35,036 bases of DNA, from assembly GCA_002316675.1 (NCBI GenBank), contig DCDZ01000003.1, positions 25,261 through 60,296 of the forward strand. Reading direction: 5' to 3'. Position numbers and translations under genes: made by a program. The DNA is from Tyzzerella sp. UBA1042 (GTDB lineage: Bacteria; Bacillota; Clostridia; Lachnospirales; Anaerotignaceae). This document shows positions 8,051-17,900 of this stretch, piece by piece; the first letter of the stretch is position 1, and each line of letters starts with the position of its first letter. Under the pieces are notes generated by a model. The model made no database searches and had not been told where the DNA came from. It saw only the letters and a program-made list of their open reading frames with translations.

Positions 8051-8085
8051 TAAAAATGCCGCAGAATTTTAGAATTCTGCGGCAT
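8051..8085 (-). terminator. Terminator of glutamine synthetase
   Basis: ATGCCGCAGAATT (8056-8068) and its exact complement (8073-8085) enclose a 4-base loop. On the minus strand the hairpin is followed by TTTTTA, as expected for an intrinsic terminator about 80 bases after the glutamine synthetase stop. Confidence 0.85.
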
Positions 8086-8163
8086 GGTAAGTGCTTTCGG
8101 CAAGCAAATACAGCTTCCCATTCGGCTAGCATATTTACACAACTATTTTTTCGTTTATAATGA

Positions 8164-10254
8164 TTACAATACACTGAATAACAATGCACCATATGTGGGG
8201 AAAGGCCAATATTTTTCGCCCACTTCAACCTCCATTTGATCCGCAACGGCACGCAGAGCAACCATGGCAGGAATGACAGCATCTTTATAGTGTTCGCCTT
8301 CCGCCTGATCATCCTCAAATTCCAGCGCCAGCGTTTCTTCCAGTTTCTTCATTTTTTCCGCAAAATCCGCGCAGGCATCAGACAAAAATACCAAAACATT
8401 CTCTTCGCTCTTGCAGTTGATGGCAGCAGAAATCTGTTTTTTCAACGTAATGGTCTCCGCCAGCTCCTTCACATAGGCGGTGACTGCAGGTAAAATGCTT
8501 CTTTTGCCCAAATCCAGCATAGTTAATGCTTCAATGTGGACTACCTTAATGTAGTTTTCAACCAGAATTTCGTAACGGGAATGCATTTCTTCCTGGGTCA
8601 AAACACCATGCTTTGTAAATGTCTTCACGTTTTTGTCCTTTAAGTAATAAGGCATAGCGTCAATGGTGGTTCTCAAATTCAAAAGTCCTCTTTTTTCAGC
8701 CTCAACAACCCATTCGTCGGAATAGTTATTGCCATTGAAAATAATACGGGAATGATCAATCACCGTCTTGCGTATCAATTCATTCACAGCCGTTGTGAAG
8801 TCCGCAGCTGTCTCCAATTGATCGGCAAACTGGGACAATTCCTCGGCAACAATGGTATTTAAAATAAAGTTGGGGCAAGCAATGGAAACAGCACTGCCCA
8901 GCATACGGAACTCAAACTTATTGCCGGTAAACGCAAAGGGTGAGGTTCTGTTTCGATCAGTTGTATCCTTGAAAAATCTAGGTAATACATGAACGCCAAC
9001 CTTCATCATTTCTCTGTCTTTGCCCGCATATTCCACACCGTTCTCAATGCTGCTTAATACCGCCTGCAAATCCTCACCCACGAACATGGAGACGATGGCC
9101 GGGGGTGCCTCGTTTGCACCCAAACGATGGTCATTACCCGCAGAAGCTACGGCAATACGCAGCATATCCTGATATTCGTCTACGGCTTTAATCAAAGCAA
9201 CCAGGAACAATAAAAATCTTGTGTTTTCCGCAGGGGAATCCCCGGGCTCCAACAAATTTGTACCCCTATCTGTAGAAATAGACCAGTTGTTATGCTTGCC
9301 ACTGCCATTTACGCCGTCAAAAGGCTTTTCATGCAAAAGACAGACCAAATCATGCTGATCCGCAACCTTCTTCATCAGCTCCATGGTCACCTGATTGTGG
9401 TCACAGGCAATATTGACTGTTGTAAACACAGGGGCCAATTCATGCTGCGCAGGGGCAACCTCATTATGCTCTGTTTTTGCCAAGATGCCAAGCTTCCAGA
9501 GCTCTTTATTCAAGTCTGCCATAAAAGCCTTGACTCTGGGTTTGATGGTACCAAAATAATGATCGTCCAATTCCTGCCCCTTGGGAGGCTTTGCACCATA
9601 AAGAGTTCTGCCGCAGTAAACCAAATCCTTGCGCTGTAAATAAACGGCCTTATCAATCAGGAAATATTCCTGCTCGGAACCAACGGTGGTATTCACGCGT
9701 CCCGTTTCTGTATCCCCCAGCAATTTGATAATACGCATCGCCTGCTTATTCAAGGCTTCCATGGAACGAAGCAGGGGTGTTTTCTTATCCAACGCCTGAC
9801 CGCCATAGGAATAAAATGCTGTGGGAATGCACAAGGTGTCATCTTTAATAAACGCAAAGGAAGTAGGATCCCATGCAGTATATCCTCTTGCTTCAAAGGT
9901 TGCACGCAAGCCGCCATTGGGGAAACTGGAAGCATCGGGCTCACCTTGAATCAGTTCCTTGCCGGAAAACTCCATAATTACCTGGCCGTCTCCTGCGGGT
10001 GCAATAAAGCTGTCATGCTTTTCTGCCGTAATCCCTGTCATTGGCTGGAACCAGTGTGTAAAGTGGGTAGCACCCTTTTCAACGGCCCAATCCTTCATAG
10101 CATTTGCAACAATATCCGCTACTTCCTTGTCTAGCCGCAGTCCTTCCTGCATTACCTTGCACATCGTCTTAAAGGTGTTTTTGGGTAATCTTTCCTTCAT
10201 CACGTGTTCATGAAAAACCATTGAACCAAATAATTCGGGAACCTTATTTTCCAT
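8164..10254 (-). CDS. glnN: Glutamine synthetase type III
   Basis: A 696-residue type III glutamine synthetase, which makes glutamine from glutamate, ammonia and ATP. Length near 700 separates it from type I (about 450). Family motifs include FTHWFQPMTG, EQEYFLIDK, HNEVAPAQHELAPVF, GSGKHNNWS, LGANEAPPAIVSMFVG and RNRTSPFAFTGNKFEFR, covering the metal and glutamate/ATP sites. The ATG at 10254 follows AAGGAGG by 9 bases; a longer frame to 10293 is not needed. It is transcribed from a consensus promoter (10394-10422) through a structured leader of roughly 130 bases. Divergent asparagine synthetase consumes glutamine, so this is a nitrogen-assimilation pair. Confidence 0.97.
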   Translation of the reverse strand: MENKVPELFGSMVFHEHVMKERLPKNTFKTMCKVMQEGLRLDKEVADIVANAMKDWAVEKGATHFTHWFQPMTGITAEKHDSFIAPAGDGQVIMEFSGKELIQGEPDASSFPNGGLRATFEARGYTAWDPTSFAFIKDDTLCIPTAFYSYGGQALDKKTPLLRSMEALNKQAMRIIKLLGDTETGRVNTTVGSEQEYFLIDKAVYLQRKDLVYCGRTLYGAKPPKGQELDDHYFGTIKPRVKAFMADLNKELWKLGILAKTEHNEVAPAQHELAPVFTTVNIACDHNQVTMELMKKVADQHDLVCLLHEKPFDGVNGSGKHNNWSISTDRGTNLLEPGDSPAENTRFLLFLVALIKAVDEYQDMLRIAVASAGNDHRLGANEAPPAIVSMFVGEDLQAVLSSIENGVEYAGKDREMMKVGVHVLPRFFKDTTDRNRTSPFAFTGNKFEFRMLGSAVSIACPNFILNTIVAEELSQFADQLETAADFTTAVNELIRKTVIDHSRIIFNGNNYSDEWVVEAEKRGLLNLRTTIDAMPYYLKDKNVKTFTKHGVLTQEEMHSRYEILVENYIKVVHIEALTMLDLGKRSILPAVTAYVKELAETITLKKQISAAINCKSEENVLVFLSDACADFAEKMKKLEETLALEFEDDQAEGEHYKDAVIPAMVALRAVADQMEVEVGEKYWPFPTYGALLFSVL

Positions 10255-10307
10255 ATTTTCCAGCCTCCTTCGTCGCTTTTGTTTCCATATCATTTCTCTA
10301 TCTATAA

Positions 10308-10375
10308 GGGGCTACAGAGAAGCGCTCTGCCATAAGAAAGCCGCTTCTTATGGAAATGCGTTTATCTGCAGCCCC
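10308..10375 (-). promoter_or_regulatory. Structured 5' leader of glutamine synthetase
   Basis: In the minus-strand transcript GGGGCTGCAG (10375 to 10366) pairs with CTGTAGCCCC (10317 to 10308) in a 10-bp closing stem with one wobble. Inside is a perfect 9-bp hairpin (10330-10353) with the 6-base loop GCGGCT, flanked by a possible short AAACGC/GCGCTT pairing. There is no U-tract directly after it. I do not recognise a known riboswitch class. The hexaloop is reminiscent of ANTAR-type antiterminator sites, but it has G instead of A at position 1 and lacks a clear second hairpin. Confidence 0.55.
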
Positions 10376-10393
10376 GTCGCTGTATACCACGTC

Positions 10394-10422
10394 ATTATAG
10401 AGTTTGCATTATGGACTGTCAA
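10394..10422 (-). promoter_or_regulatory. Consensus sigma-A promoter of glutamine synthetase
   Basis: Perfect TTGACA (minus strand, 10417-10422) and perfect TATAAT (10394-10399) are separated by 17 bases. Transcription should begin near 10387. Confidence 0.9.
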
Positions 10423-10650
10423 CAAAAATATTAAACTGCAAAAAAGGAAAAATGCAACGAAATTCACAGGAATGTATAAGGATTTCTGTCATTTTTTAAA
10501 ATTACCTGTGCATATTTCAGCCATATAGGATGTACATTTGTCTTTTTTACCTTTCTATTTGTTATACAAAGTGCATTCTTATGCAACTTATTTTGTGAAA
10601 TCACGTCATTTCTCCAAAAAGAGACTGTTTTATTTCCAAAAAAATAACTA
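10423..10650. other. AT-rich gap between divergent nitrogen promoters
   Basis: About 230 bases between the glutamine synthetase and asparagine synthetase promoters contain no supportable gene. The minus-strand frame at 10464-10799 is antisense to the T-box and has no ribosome site. A 15-mer AAAAGAGACTGTTTT at 10617-10631 recurs inside the T-box at 10873-10887. Regulator operators may lie here, but none is recognisable. Confidence 0.4.
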
Positions 10651-10679
10651 TTGACAGCGAAATCAAGGCAGTGTAAAAT
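10651..10679 (+). promoter_or_regulatory. Sigma-A promoter of the asparagine T-box/asnB unit
   Basis: TTGACA (10651-10656) and TAAAAT (10674-10679) with 17-base spacing. The predicted start near 10686 places the whole T-box in the leader. Confidence 0.85.
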
Positions 10680-10686
10680 ACTCACA

Positions 10687-10940
10687 AATTGATAACGGCG
10701 CTTGAGGAAGACAAGTACTATAAAAAAACCGCCCCAGTGAGCAAGGATTAGTGGAAACCTTGCGTAGGCTTTTATAGGAATAACACTTCTTAGCCTCAAT
10801 CTGAACCTCCGGAAGGAGCAGTAGGTGAGACGGATTGTCCCCCGTTATGGGGCACGGGTTTATTAGAACCCGAAAAGAGACTGTTTTTAACAGTAATTTA
10901 GGTGGCACCGCGGATGGCAGCTATTCGTCCTAATTATTTT
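10687..10940 (+). promoter_or_regulatory. T-box leader specific for tRNA-Asn
   Basis: The invariant T-box sequence AGGTGGCACCGCGG is at 10900-10913. Stem I pairs GAAG (10707-10710) with CTTC (10786-10789) and CTATAAAA with TTTTATAG. The specifier loop between them reads GAATAACA, placing the codon AAC (Asn) at 10782-10784, followed by A as in most T-boxes. Upstream elements resembling AGAGAG (AGTGAGC) and the distal-loop motif are present. A terminator GGATGG/TCGTCC (10912-10930) followed by TAATTATTTTTATTT overlaps the T-box end. Uncharged tRNA-Asn should favour readthrough, inducing the asparagine synthetase downstream. Element boundaries are approximate. Confidence 0.93.
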
Positions 10941-10991
10941 TATTTAATTTTAGGAGATTTAGCTGCATATTACATTCGGAGGTGTTTTTTT

Positions 10992-12566
10992 ATGTGTTCC
11001 ATTATGGGTTTGGAAAAATTACAGGATTTTGAAAAAGTGATGGCGTGCTTTGAGCGCACCATTTCCAGAGGACCGGATATGTCCCGCACTTTGGCAGTAG
11101 GAGACGGCATTCTTTGCTTTCACCGCCTTGCCATCATGGGCTTAGAGGAAAGCGGTATGCAGCCCTTCACTTATGAGGGTGATGCCGTGGTTTGCAACGG
11201 GGAGCTGTATGGCTTTCGTGCAATGAAGAAAAAATTGTCTGAAAAATATACGTTTATCAGTGAATCTGACTGCGAAATCATTTTGCCTATGTATCAGGAA
11301 TATGGGTTGGATATGTTCAAAATGCTGGATGCCGAGTTTGCAATGATTTTATATGACGGAAAAAAACATTCTTTGGTTGCGGCGAGAGACCCCATCGGCA
11401 TTCGCCCCTTGTTTTATGGTTATTGTGCCGACGGCTCCATTATATTTGCCAGTGAGGCCAAAAACCTTGTGGGCCTTTGCAAAGAAATCATCCCCTTCCC
11501 TCCCGCACACTATTATGCAGACGGAGAGTTTGTTCGCTACACCGACTTAACAGCTGGTGATGCCTATTCTTCTGATGATTTGGAAGAGACCTGCACAAAA
11601 ATTCGTGAATTATTGGTAAAGGGTATTGAAAAACGTCTGGATGCCGATGCGCCCCTGGGCTTCTTGCTGAGCGGCGGTTTGGACAGCAGCTTGGTTTGCT
11701 CCGTTGCGGCAAAAATTTTGAAAAAGCCCATCCGTACCTTTGCCATTGGTATGGCCAAGGATGCCATTGACCTGCGCTATGCAAAAGAGGTGGCAGAATA
11801 CCTTGACTCTGACCACACAGAAGTGATCATCTCCAGAGAGGATGTTCTGGAGGCCTTGGATTTTGTCATTTATACCCTTGGCACCTACGACATTACCACC
11901 ATTCGTGCCAGCATGGGGATGTACTTGATCTGTAAAGCCATCCACGAAAAGACCGACATTCGTGTATTAATGACCGGCGAAATTTCCGATGAAATCTTCG
12001 GCTACAAATACACAGACTTTGCTCCCACACCGGAGGCATTTCAGGCGGAAGCCAAAAAGCGGCTGGAGGAGCTTTATATGTACGATGTTTTGCGGGCTGA
12101 CCGTTGTATCTCCGCAAACTCACTGGAAGCCCGGGTACCCTTTGGCGACTTAGACTTCGTGCGCTACGTTATGTCCATCAACCCCGCCATGAAGCAGAAC
12201 ACCTATGGTATTGGGAAGTACCTTCTGCGCCATGCCTTTGAAGGCGATTGGCTGCCCCATTCCATTTTATACCGTGAAAAGGCTGCCTTCAGTGATGCCG
12301 TTGGCCACTCCATGGTAGATGATTTGAAGGAATATGCCGAAACCATCTGCACCGATGAGGAATTTAATGCCAGACGGAAAAAATTTACATTTGCGACTCC
12401 TTTTACAAAGGAAAGCTTAATGTATCGGGAAATTTTTGAAAAACATTATCCCGGTCAGGCAAAAATGATCAAAGACTTCTGGATGCCCAACAAAGCATGG
12501 GAAGGCTGCAACGTAAACGATCCCTCCGCCCGGGTGCTTTCTAACTATGGTGCCAGCGGCAAATAA
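10992..12566 (+). CDS. asnB: Asparagine synthase (glutamine-hydrolysing)
   Basis: A 524-residue AsnB. Translation starting at the ATG at 10992 (GGAGGTG upstream) places Cys at position 2, the nucleophile of class II glutamine amidotransferases after Met removal. The glutaminase domain follows (FHRLAIMG, VCNGELYGF, ARDPIGIRPLFYG). The synthetase domain carries the PP-loop SGGLDSS at about 227-233 and MTGEISDEIFGYKY. It makes asparagine from aspartate, glutamine and ATP. Upstream reading-frame extension into the T-box is not coding. Regulation by the Asn T-box fits the product. A bidirectional terminator follows. Confidence 0.97.
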   Translation: MCSIMGLEKLQDFEKVMACFERTISRGPDMSRTLAVGDGILCFHRLAIMGLEESGMQPFTYEGDAVVCNGELYGFRAMKKKLSEKYTFISESDCEIILPMYQEYGLDMFKMLDAEFAMILYDGKKHSLVAARDPIGIRPLFYGYCADGSIIFASEAKNLVGLCKEIIPFPPAHYYADGEFVRYTDLTAGDAYSSDDLEETCTKIRELLVKGIEKRLDADAPLGFLLSGGLDSSLVCSVAAKILKKPIRTFAIGMAKDAIDLRYAKEVAEYLDSDHTEVIISREDVLEALDFVIYTLGTYDITTIRASMGMYLICKAIHEKTDIRVLMTGEISDEIFGYKYTDFAPTPEAFQAEAKKRLEELYMYDVLRADRCISANSLEARVPFGDLDFVRYVMSINPAMKQNTYGIGKYLLRHAFEGDWLPHSILYREKAAFSDAVGHSMVDDLKEYAETICTDEEFNARRKKFTFATPFTKESLMYREIFEKHYPGQAKMIKDFWMPNKAWEGCNVNDPSARVLSNYGASGK

Positions 12567-12570
12567 AAAA

Positions 12571-12614
12571 AGGAATCCTCCGTTTCAAAAAGAGAACGGG
12601 GGATTATTCCTTTT
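12571..12614. terminator. Bidirectional terminator between asnB and the flavodoxin-like gene
   Basis: AGGAATCCTCCGTTTC and GAACGGGGGATTATTCC form an imperfect stem. The plus strand continues with TTTT; the minus strand continues with a run of seven T. It can end both convergent transcripts. Confidence 0.8.
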
Positions 12615-12715
12615 ACAAAGGGTTCCTATATTTAGGAAGAAACTCATACTTTTCTACCAAACATACAAAACAGGGAGTATTTACTGTTTTTCAAAGTTTT
12701 TGTGAGAAACACTGT

Positions 12716-13792
12716 CTATTCCCCAGTATTCGCCGCCACCAAGGCTTCCATCATCTCGTCTGCAAACACGGCGGCCCGCTCCCGAATACCTGCCACCTTA
12801 AAAATACTTTCCGGGTCATTGGCCGTTTCTACCATGGAAAATCTCGGCGGCAGACGAAAGGTTTTGTTCATGCTTAGGGCACTGATCAACTGCTCCGCCA
12901 CAATATCCCCTCCGCTATAGCCGGAAACAACCATAGCAAAAAGAGATTTGCAGTAAAATTGATTGGTACGAAACAGGGCGGTCAAACGATTGATGAATGC
13001 CGTAATGTTTGCACTCAGCGCATCGTTATAATTGGGTGCAAGGACAACCATGGCATCACACGCCAAAACTGCCGGATAAACCTCTTGGGCAATCACCCCG
13101 CCATAATAACAGCTGGATTTTTCACTGAAATGCATACACATACGATAGGGACATCCGCTGCAATCTTGAATGGTTCCGTTGCGTAATGAAATTTCCGTAA
13201 TATCACATTGGGTCAAGCTTTCCCGCACCATATTCCAAAGGTTTACCGTATTCGAGGTGCCATGATTGCTGGCATGAAGCACCAGAATATTTGCCTTTTT
13301 TTTGCGCAGAGGCTGATATGTCATCACCCGGATAACCATCTCTTTTGCAGAAATATGATAGGCCGTTAAGTTATCTGTTTCCAACCGCATGGCCTGAATA
13401 TTATAATTCAATAAATCCTTTGTCCCCTCTACCATGGCCCGCCCGGGGAAGGCACAGCCCGCCTTGTTGGCGGTAAACATCAGCCCTCTGGCCACCGATT
13501 TTGTGTAAAGCTCGCTCTCGCCGTCTATAATAATGCCGCCCACGCTGCCTTCAAAAAAGGATGGATTGGTACGCATCCTCTTTAAAAAACGACAGTACTC
13601 CAGATTAATTCCCGAGATTCCCAAGGGAATGGCAAAAATGATGCGCCTGTTTTGCAGGGAATGGAAGGCTTCCAGCGTGTCTACCATCTCAACCTCATAA
13701 GGCTCTAAAACCTCATCCAGCAGTGCAAAAAGCCGTTTTGTGCGTAAAGCATCCTCACATCTGGGATAAACCAATGTTAAGTTTTTGTTCAT
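12716..13792 (-). CDS. Duplicated flavodoxin-like / NADPH-dependent FMN reductase family protein
   Basis: A 358-residue protein. The C-terminal half (about 165-355) looks like a flavodoxin/FMN-reductase domain: a strand and phosphate-binding loop ANILVLHASNHGTSNT, then a cysteine cluster (Cys211, 214, 219 and 228 within DCSGCPYRMCMHFSEKSSC), then APNYNDALSANITAFINR. The N-terminal half (about 1-150) repeats the fold without the cysteines; GSVGGIIIDGESELYTKSVA aligns with the later LFAMVVSGYSGGDIVAE. The ATG at 13792 overlaps the upstream stop as ATGA, so it is coupled to the dehydrogenase-like gene. An electron-transfer or redox-sensing role is inferred; the substrate is unknown. Confidence 0.75.
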   Translation of the reverse strand: MNKNLTLVYPRCEDALRTKRLFALLDEVLEPYEVEMVDTLEAFHSLQNRRIIFAIPLGISGINLEYCRFLKRMRTNPSFFEGSVGGIIIDGESELYTKSVARGLMFTANKAGCAFPGRAMVEGTKDLLNYNIQAMRLETDNLTAYHISAKEMVIRVMTYQPLRKKKANILVLHASNHGTSNTVNLWNMVRESLTQCDITEISLRNGTIQDCSGCPYRMCMHFSEKSSCYYGGVIAQEVYPAVLACDAMVVLAPNYNDALSANITAFINRLTALFRTNQFYCKSLFAMVVSGYSGGDIVAEQLISALSMNKTFRLPPRFSMVETANDPESIFKVAGIRERAAVFADEMMEALVAANTGE

Positions 13793-14979
13793 AAAATCAT
13801 CTCCAGTCCATGGAAGGCCTTTTCCAGCCGAAGATACAGGGCTTCCGGCAGGGGCAAGCTCTCCAGATCTAAGCCCCAAGGTGTGGTTCTGTTTTTGCAT
13901 CCCATATACACCCCGCCCAAAAAATTCGAGCTGTAATGCCACTCCCCCCGCAAGGTAAGCAGCAAAGAGATTGCCGCCGAAGAAATGGCCGGGGCAATGT
14001 AAGGCTTAAACCCCAAAGCTCTGGTACGCAAATTTGCCTCCACCGCCAATTGGGTCAATTCCTTGGAAAGCTGATCATCATAAGCGGCAATGCTGTTGGC
14101 AATCACCAAATCCTGTCCATGGGGTCCGTAGGCACGGCCTTCCTTTAAAAAGGAAGAAAAGCGGCTCTCTCTTTTTGCATAATAGGCGGCACGGGCATTC
14201 ATCACCCCCAAGCCATAGCCTTGGATTTGTTCCGGACGCAAGCCTTTTCCATCAAACTTTTCTTCTTCATCCTGATTGCTTGCCAAAAAAGCCGCCTTGC
14301 ATAATGGGTCAACAGGATCGGAAACCACGGCAAACAGCCCTTGAAATCCCCTCTCTCTGGCTTTTTTTGCAAAAATAGATATAATGCCTTGATTGGCCTC
14401 AAACTGCACCATGCGTACATCCTTCACTGCGGCACCCACAGGAGGGATGCCTTTTGAGGCACAAAAAACAAACACATCACAATCAAAAAGCTCCTCTTCC
14501 TTTAAAATAACCACTTCCGGCAACCGGTCATAGTCCCAAGGAAATGCCGCCTGATTTAATTCCGTTTCCCAGCGTTGGCACACGTTTTCATTCATATCAT
14601 AAATGCCCAGTGTTCCAATGCAGTCACCGCCCAACAGCTTCAGGGCAGTCAAAACCGTACTGCCCACATCCCCAAGGGCCAAAAGATGCACCTTCTTTTT
14701 TGCCTTTTGATGCTGCTCCAGCCGCTCCCTCCATTGCTCTAAGGTGCCCCATTGCAGATTAACAATGGAACAGCCTTTTTCCAGGTCTCCCGCAAATTTT
14801 TCTTGCAATTCTTTTGCTATTTTTTGGGTTCTCTCCTCCAGCCTATTGCTGTCCAGACAAAATAAGCCCTCTCCCCCCCTAAGCTGTCCCAAATGGGTGA
14901 GTCTGCAAAGGCCTTTGCTTTTCTCCCGGGGGAAGGATACCGTAATCATTGTTCCCTGCCCAAAGGTATATTTTTCCAT
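13789..14979 (-). CDS. Divergent lactate/malate dehydrogenase-like protein
   Basis: A 396-residue protein whose middle resembles the LDH/MDH superfamily. A Rossmann strand KVHLLALGDVGST (about 96-108) is followed by an acidic strand end IYDMN. The loop FCASKGIPPVGAAVKDVRM matches the substrate-loop region, SDPVDPL (220-226) replaces the usual NPVD, and GPHGQD (His287) matches the catalytic-His motif. The Arg of the DSARFR motif is kept (NARAA, Arg263), but the preceding catalytic Asp appears as Asn261. An N-terminal extension of about 95 residues is not typical. It may be an oxidoreductase with a changed substrate. The gene lies 16 bases after the giant protein gene and overlaps the next gene by 4 bases. 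A GGGGG ribosome site precedes the ATG. Confidence 0.65.
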   Translation of the reverse strand: MEKYTFGQGTMITVSFPREKSKGLCRLTHLGQLRGGEGLFCLDSNRLEERTQKIAKELQEKFAGDLEKGCSIVNLQWGTLEQWRERLEQHQKAKKKVHLLALGDVGSTVLTALKLLGGDCIGTLGIYDMNENVCQRWETELNQAAFPWDYDRLPEVVILKEEELFDCDVFVFCASKGIPPVGAAVKDVRMVQFEANQGIISIFAKKARERGFQGLFAVVSDPVDPLCKAAFLASNQDEEEKFDGKGLRPEQIQGYGLGVMNARAAYYAKRESRFSSFLKEGRAYGPHGQDLVIANSIAAYDDQLSKELTQLAVEANLRTRALGFKPYIAPAISSAAISLLLTLRGEWHYSSNFLGGVYMGCKNRTTPWGLDLESLPLPEALYLRLEKAFHGLEMIL

Positions 14980-14995
14980 ATTATATCCCCCTTTT

Positions 14996-17900
14996 TTACT
15001 TTACCAAATGCTGCAAACGAATGAGCCGTTCTATATCATTTTCCAAATAAACGGAGGCCGGCAAGTGATAGTCATAGTTGATGCTGCTTCCATGATCCGG
15101 GCACCTTGGAGAAATCACAACTTCGCTTAATCTGTCCAAGGTCAGGCTTTTCTCAAAAGCCCTTTGATATTCTTGTTCCAATGTTTTTAAAATATCCCTT
15201 GCATTTTGCAGGCAGGTCATAGACAAATCATAAATGGCCTCCTTAGATGCCCCTTCAATGAATCCGGGCATGACATAAGGCAGAATCAAATTCACCGAGT
15301 CAATCATACTGTTGGTTTTTCCTCTGCGTCGCTCCACGCCGTCTCCGCCGATAAAAGGATACATTGTGGTTTCCACAAACCACGCCTTAAGGCTGGGAAC
15401 AAAATAGGCACTCTCCACCTGCCTGCCTTGAATCTCCATCAAATCCCGTCCCCTGCCGGAAAGCACCCCTACCACAATACGGTCAATCTCCACCCCTTCT
15501 GCTTGGAATAAAGGGTTCAATTCCCGCATCCGATAGCCCTTGTGCAAAAGATCATCCACCAGAATCACAGGGCGGCGGAAGGATTTGATCATCCGCACCT
15601 GGCAATCCAGCGGCAAATATTGAGGAAACTCTTTGATTTTAAAGGATTTGATTTCTCTGTCAAACTCCTTTTCCGTATGCAAAACCTTCGTCACCGTATT
15701 GGGAATCACAATACCTTTTAAAATTTTGCCAAAAGGAACGCACATATTGGGCCCCAAACCGGGGATTTCCATAGGCTCCTTGGGCACACCGTTGGCCCGG
15801 GTAATCAGCTCAATCAATTGATTGTGCATCATGCCTGCATCAAAGGAAATCACCAGCTCGCCGGGGTTTAGCTTTGTTAAAGCACACTGAAACCGTCTGT
15901 GGGTTTCCCGAAGGGTTTGCAGCACCACTTCATTGCTGTTAAAAGGCTCCTTTATGGCTGTTTGAATGTTATGGAATAACGTAATGGGGCTTTTCATATC
16001 CACAACATAAATATCTCTCGTCACATTTTTCAGCAGCTTTAAAAACCCTTGCCGCTCCAGCACATCCCGCACCGTCTCATGAATTTCCCCTGTTTTCAAG
16101 CTGAAAACTCCATAGGTATAGTCTTCCTTTAGGGCCTTAGCGATGGATTCCGTGAATAAAATCTGAGCCAGCTCGTCAATTTTTGAATTCTCCCGAATGT
16201 AGCAGGCGCCAAGCAAAATAATTTTTCCGGAGGTATTTTCCCGAATATAGCTTGCCGTATCAATGTTTTCAAATTCGCTGTAAAGCTCTGTGGTGGCAAT
16301 ATGGCGGTAGACCATAATACCATCTGGCTTCCCTCTGCCGAATTTATCGAAAACAACGGTCATGCCGCTTCCCTGTCTGCGCAGGGCCTCCAGAAGGACC
16401 TTCACCGTTTCCGAAGGAATGGTGCTACCGAAAAGTACACCCTCGGCCTCCTCCACATTGGTATAATGGCCGATTTCCACAGTTTTTGTTTCCAAAAGCT
16501 GCTTATACTGGGGCTCTCTCAGGTATAGGCTGTTCTCGTAGATATAATTTTGGGCAACGGTATCAATGAGGTTTGAAATATCCCGATTATTGTCAATATT
16601 CTCACGGATTCTGGTGGAGCTGACATCCTCAAAATGGGTGGGCAGCTTCAATTCCAAAACTTCATTTTGAATCAACGCACCGACATCCTTTTTCTCATCC
16701 TGCCCTTCATCTTCCCCCTCCCGCAGAAAAAGAATATGGGGAAATGTCTGTATGGAGTCTTCCGCCGCATCAATTTTATAGGACGAAGCATTTTGCACCA
16801 CATCACTTCCCGCCACCATATAAACCTCCTTGCCGGGAAACAGCGCCCTTAAGCGCTTTAGATCCTCCGGGTTTGCAATGTTTACGGGCACATTTTCGGG
16901 GAAGAGATAAATATTTTCCTCATTGGCAACAGACATATGAATAATACGCCGTCTGACCATGGTGGGCTGTGTTTTTTTAGACCAGGAAAATTCATCAATG
17001 GCCAAATAAACAATAAAGCCCAAATCCCGAATTTCTTTCGCAATTTCCTTATGCCCCAAAGAAAAAGGGTCAAAGCTGCCGGGGAAAAATGCCACCTTAT
17101 TCGGCTCTTTAAAGGAAAAGCTGCCTTCGGTAAACAAATAATCGCCGATAAAACGATAAATGGCATTCCAGCTTGCCGTATCATTAAAAAACCCAAGCTC
17201 AGAATCTTCTCCCTTTTCCGTCAAGGTAACAAGCTTTTTGCTGATAAAGGCAAAGATATTTTTCTTCTCACGCAGGGTTAATGCATCACTGCCAAACAGC
17301 TCATGGCCTACAACCCAAAAAGCTTCTCTGTTTACGTTAGATTGATAGCTGGCAAAGCCGCTCAATATCATCCTCAATATTTTCTTTTTTCTTTCCTCAT
17401 AAATGGCACTATATTCAGGAAATCTTGCGCTGTATTTCTCATAATGGCGCACCATCACGCCAAGGGTATTTAAGGCAACACTGGCAATGCGCTCGTTTGT
17501 ACTGCATTGCAGGCGGCAGATATCCAGCAAAAATTCATTTAATTCCTTGGGATGCAAATACATCACAAATTCACCCAGATATTGGGGGATATATTTTGAA
17601 AACTCAAACTCGCCTATTTCAAGGCCCTTGGTCAACTCGATGGCAACCTCGTTACGCTGATCCCAAGAAAGCATGGGCGCCAGCTTTACCAATGTTTCCC
17701 CCGCAAAATGGCGCACCGTCACCTGCTCGCTGACTTTTAACAAGTTGGAAAGATGGGTTGCCACATGGAGCTTCGGCATCGTAATGCCTAAGCGTATACG
17801 CTCATATAACAGGGCAATGTTGATTATTTTAATCTTCCAAGGGGTTGCAGATTTCAGGTTTTCCAAAAAAATATCGGAAACCACCCGGTCATCCTCAAAA

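Noticed and set aside
10617..10887. Repeated 15-mer AAAAGAGACTGTTTT (10617-10631 and 10873-10887)
   Set aside because: AT-rich and of a length expected by chance in a window of this size; the second copy is a normal part of the T-box.
10464..10908. Minus-strand frames antisense to the T-box
   Set aside because: They lie on the complement of the promoter and T-box RNA and have no ribosome sites.
12615..12715. Hairpin-like ACTGTTTTTC / GAGAAACACTGT after the flavodoxin-like gene
   Set aside because: Pairing needs several mismatches, and the bidirectional terminator at 12571-12614 explains termination better.
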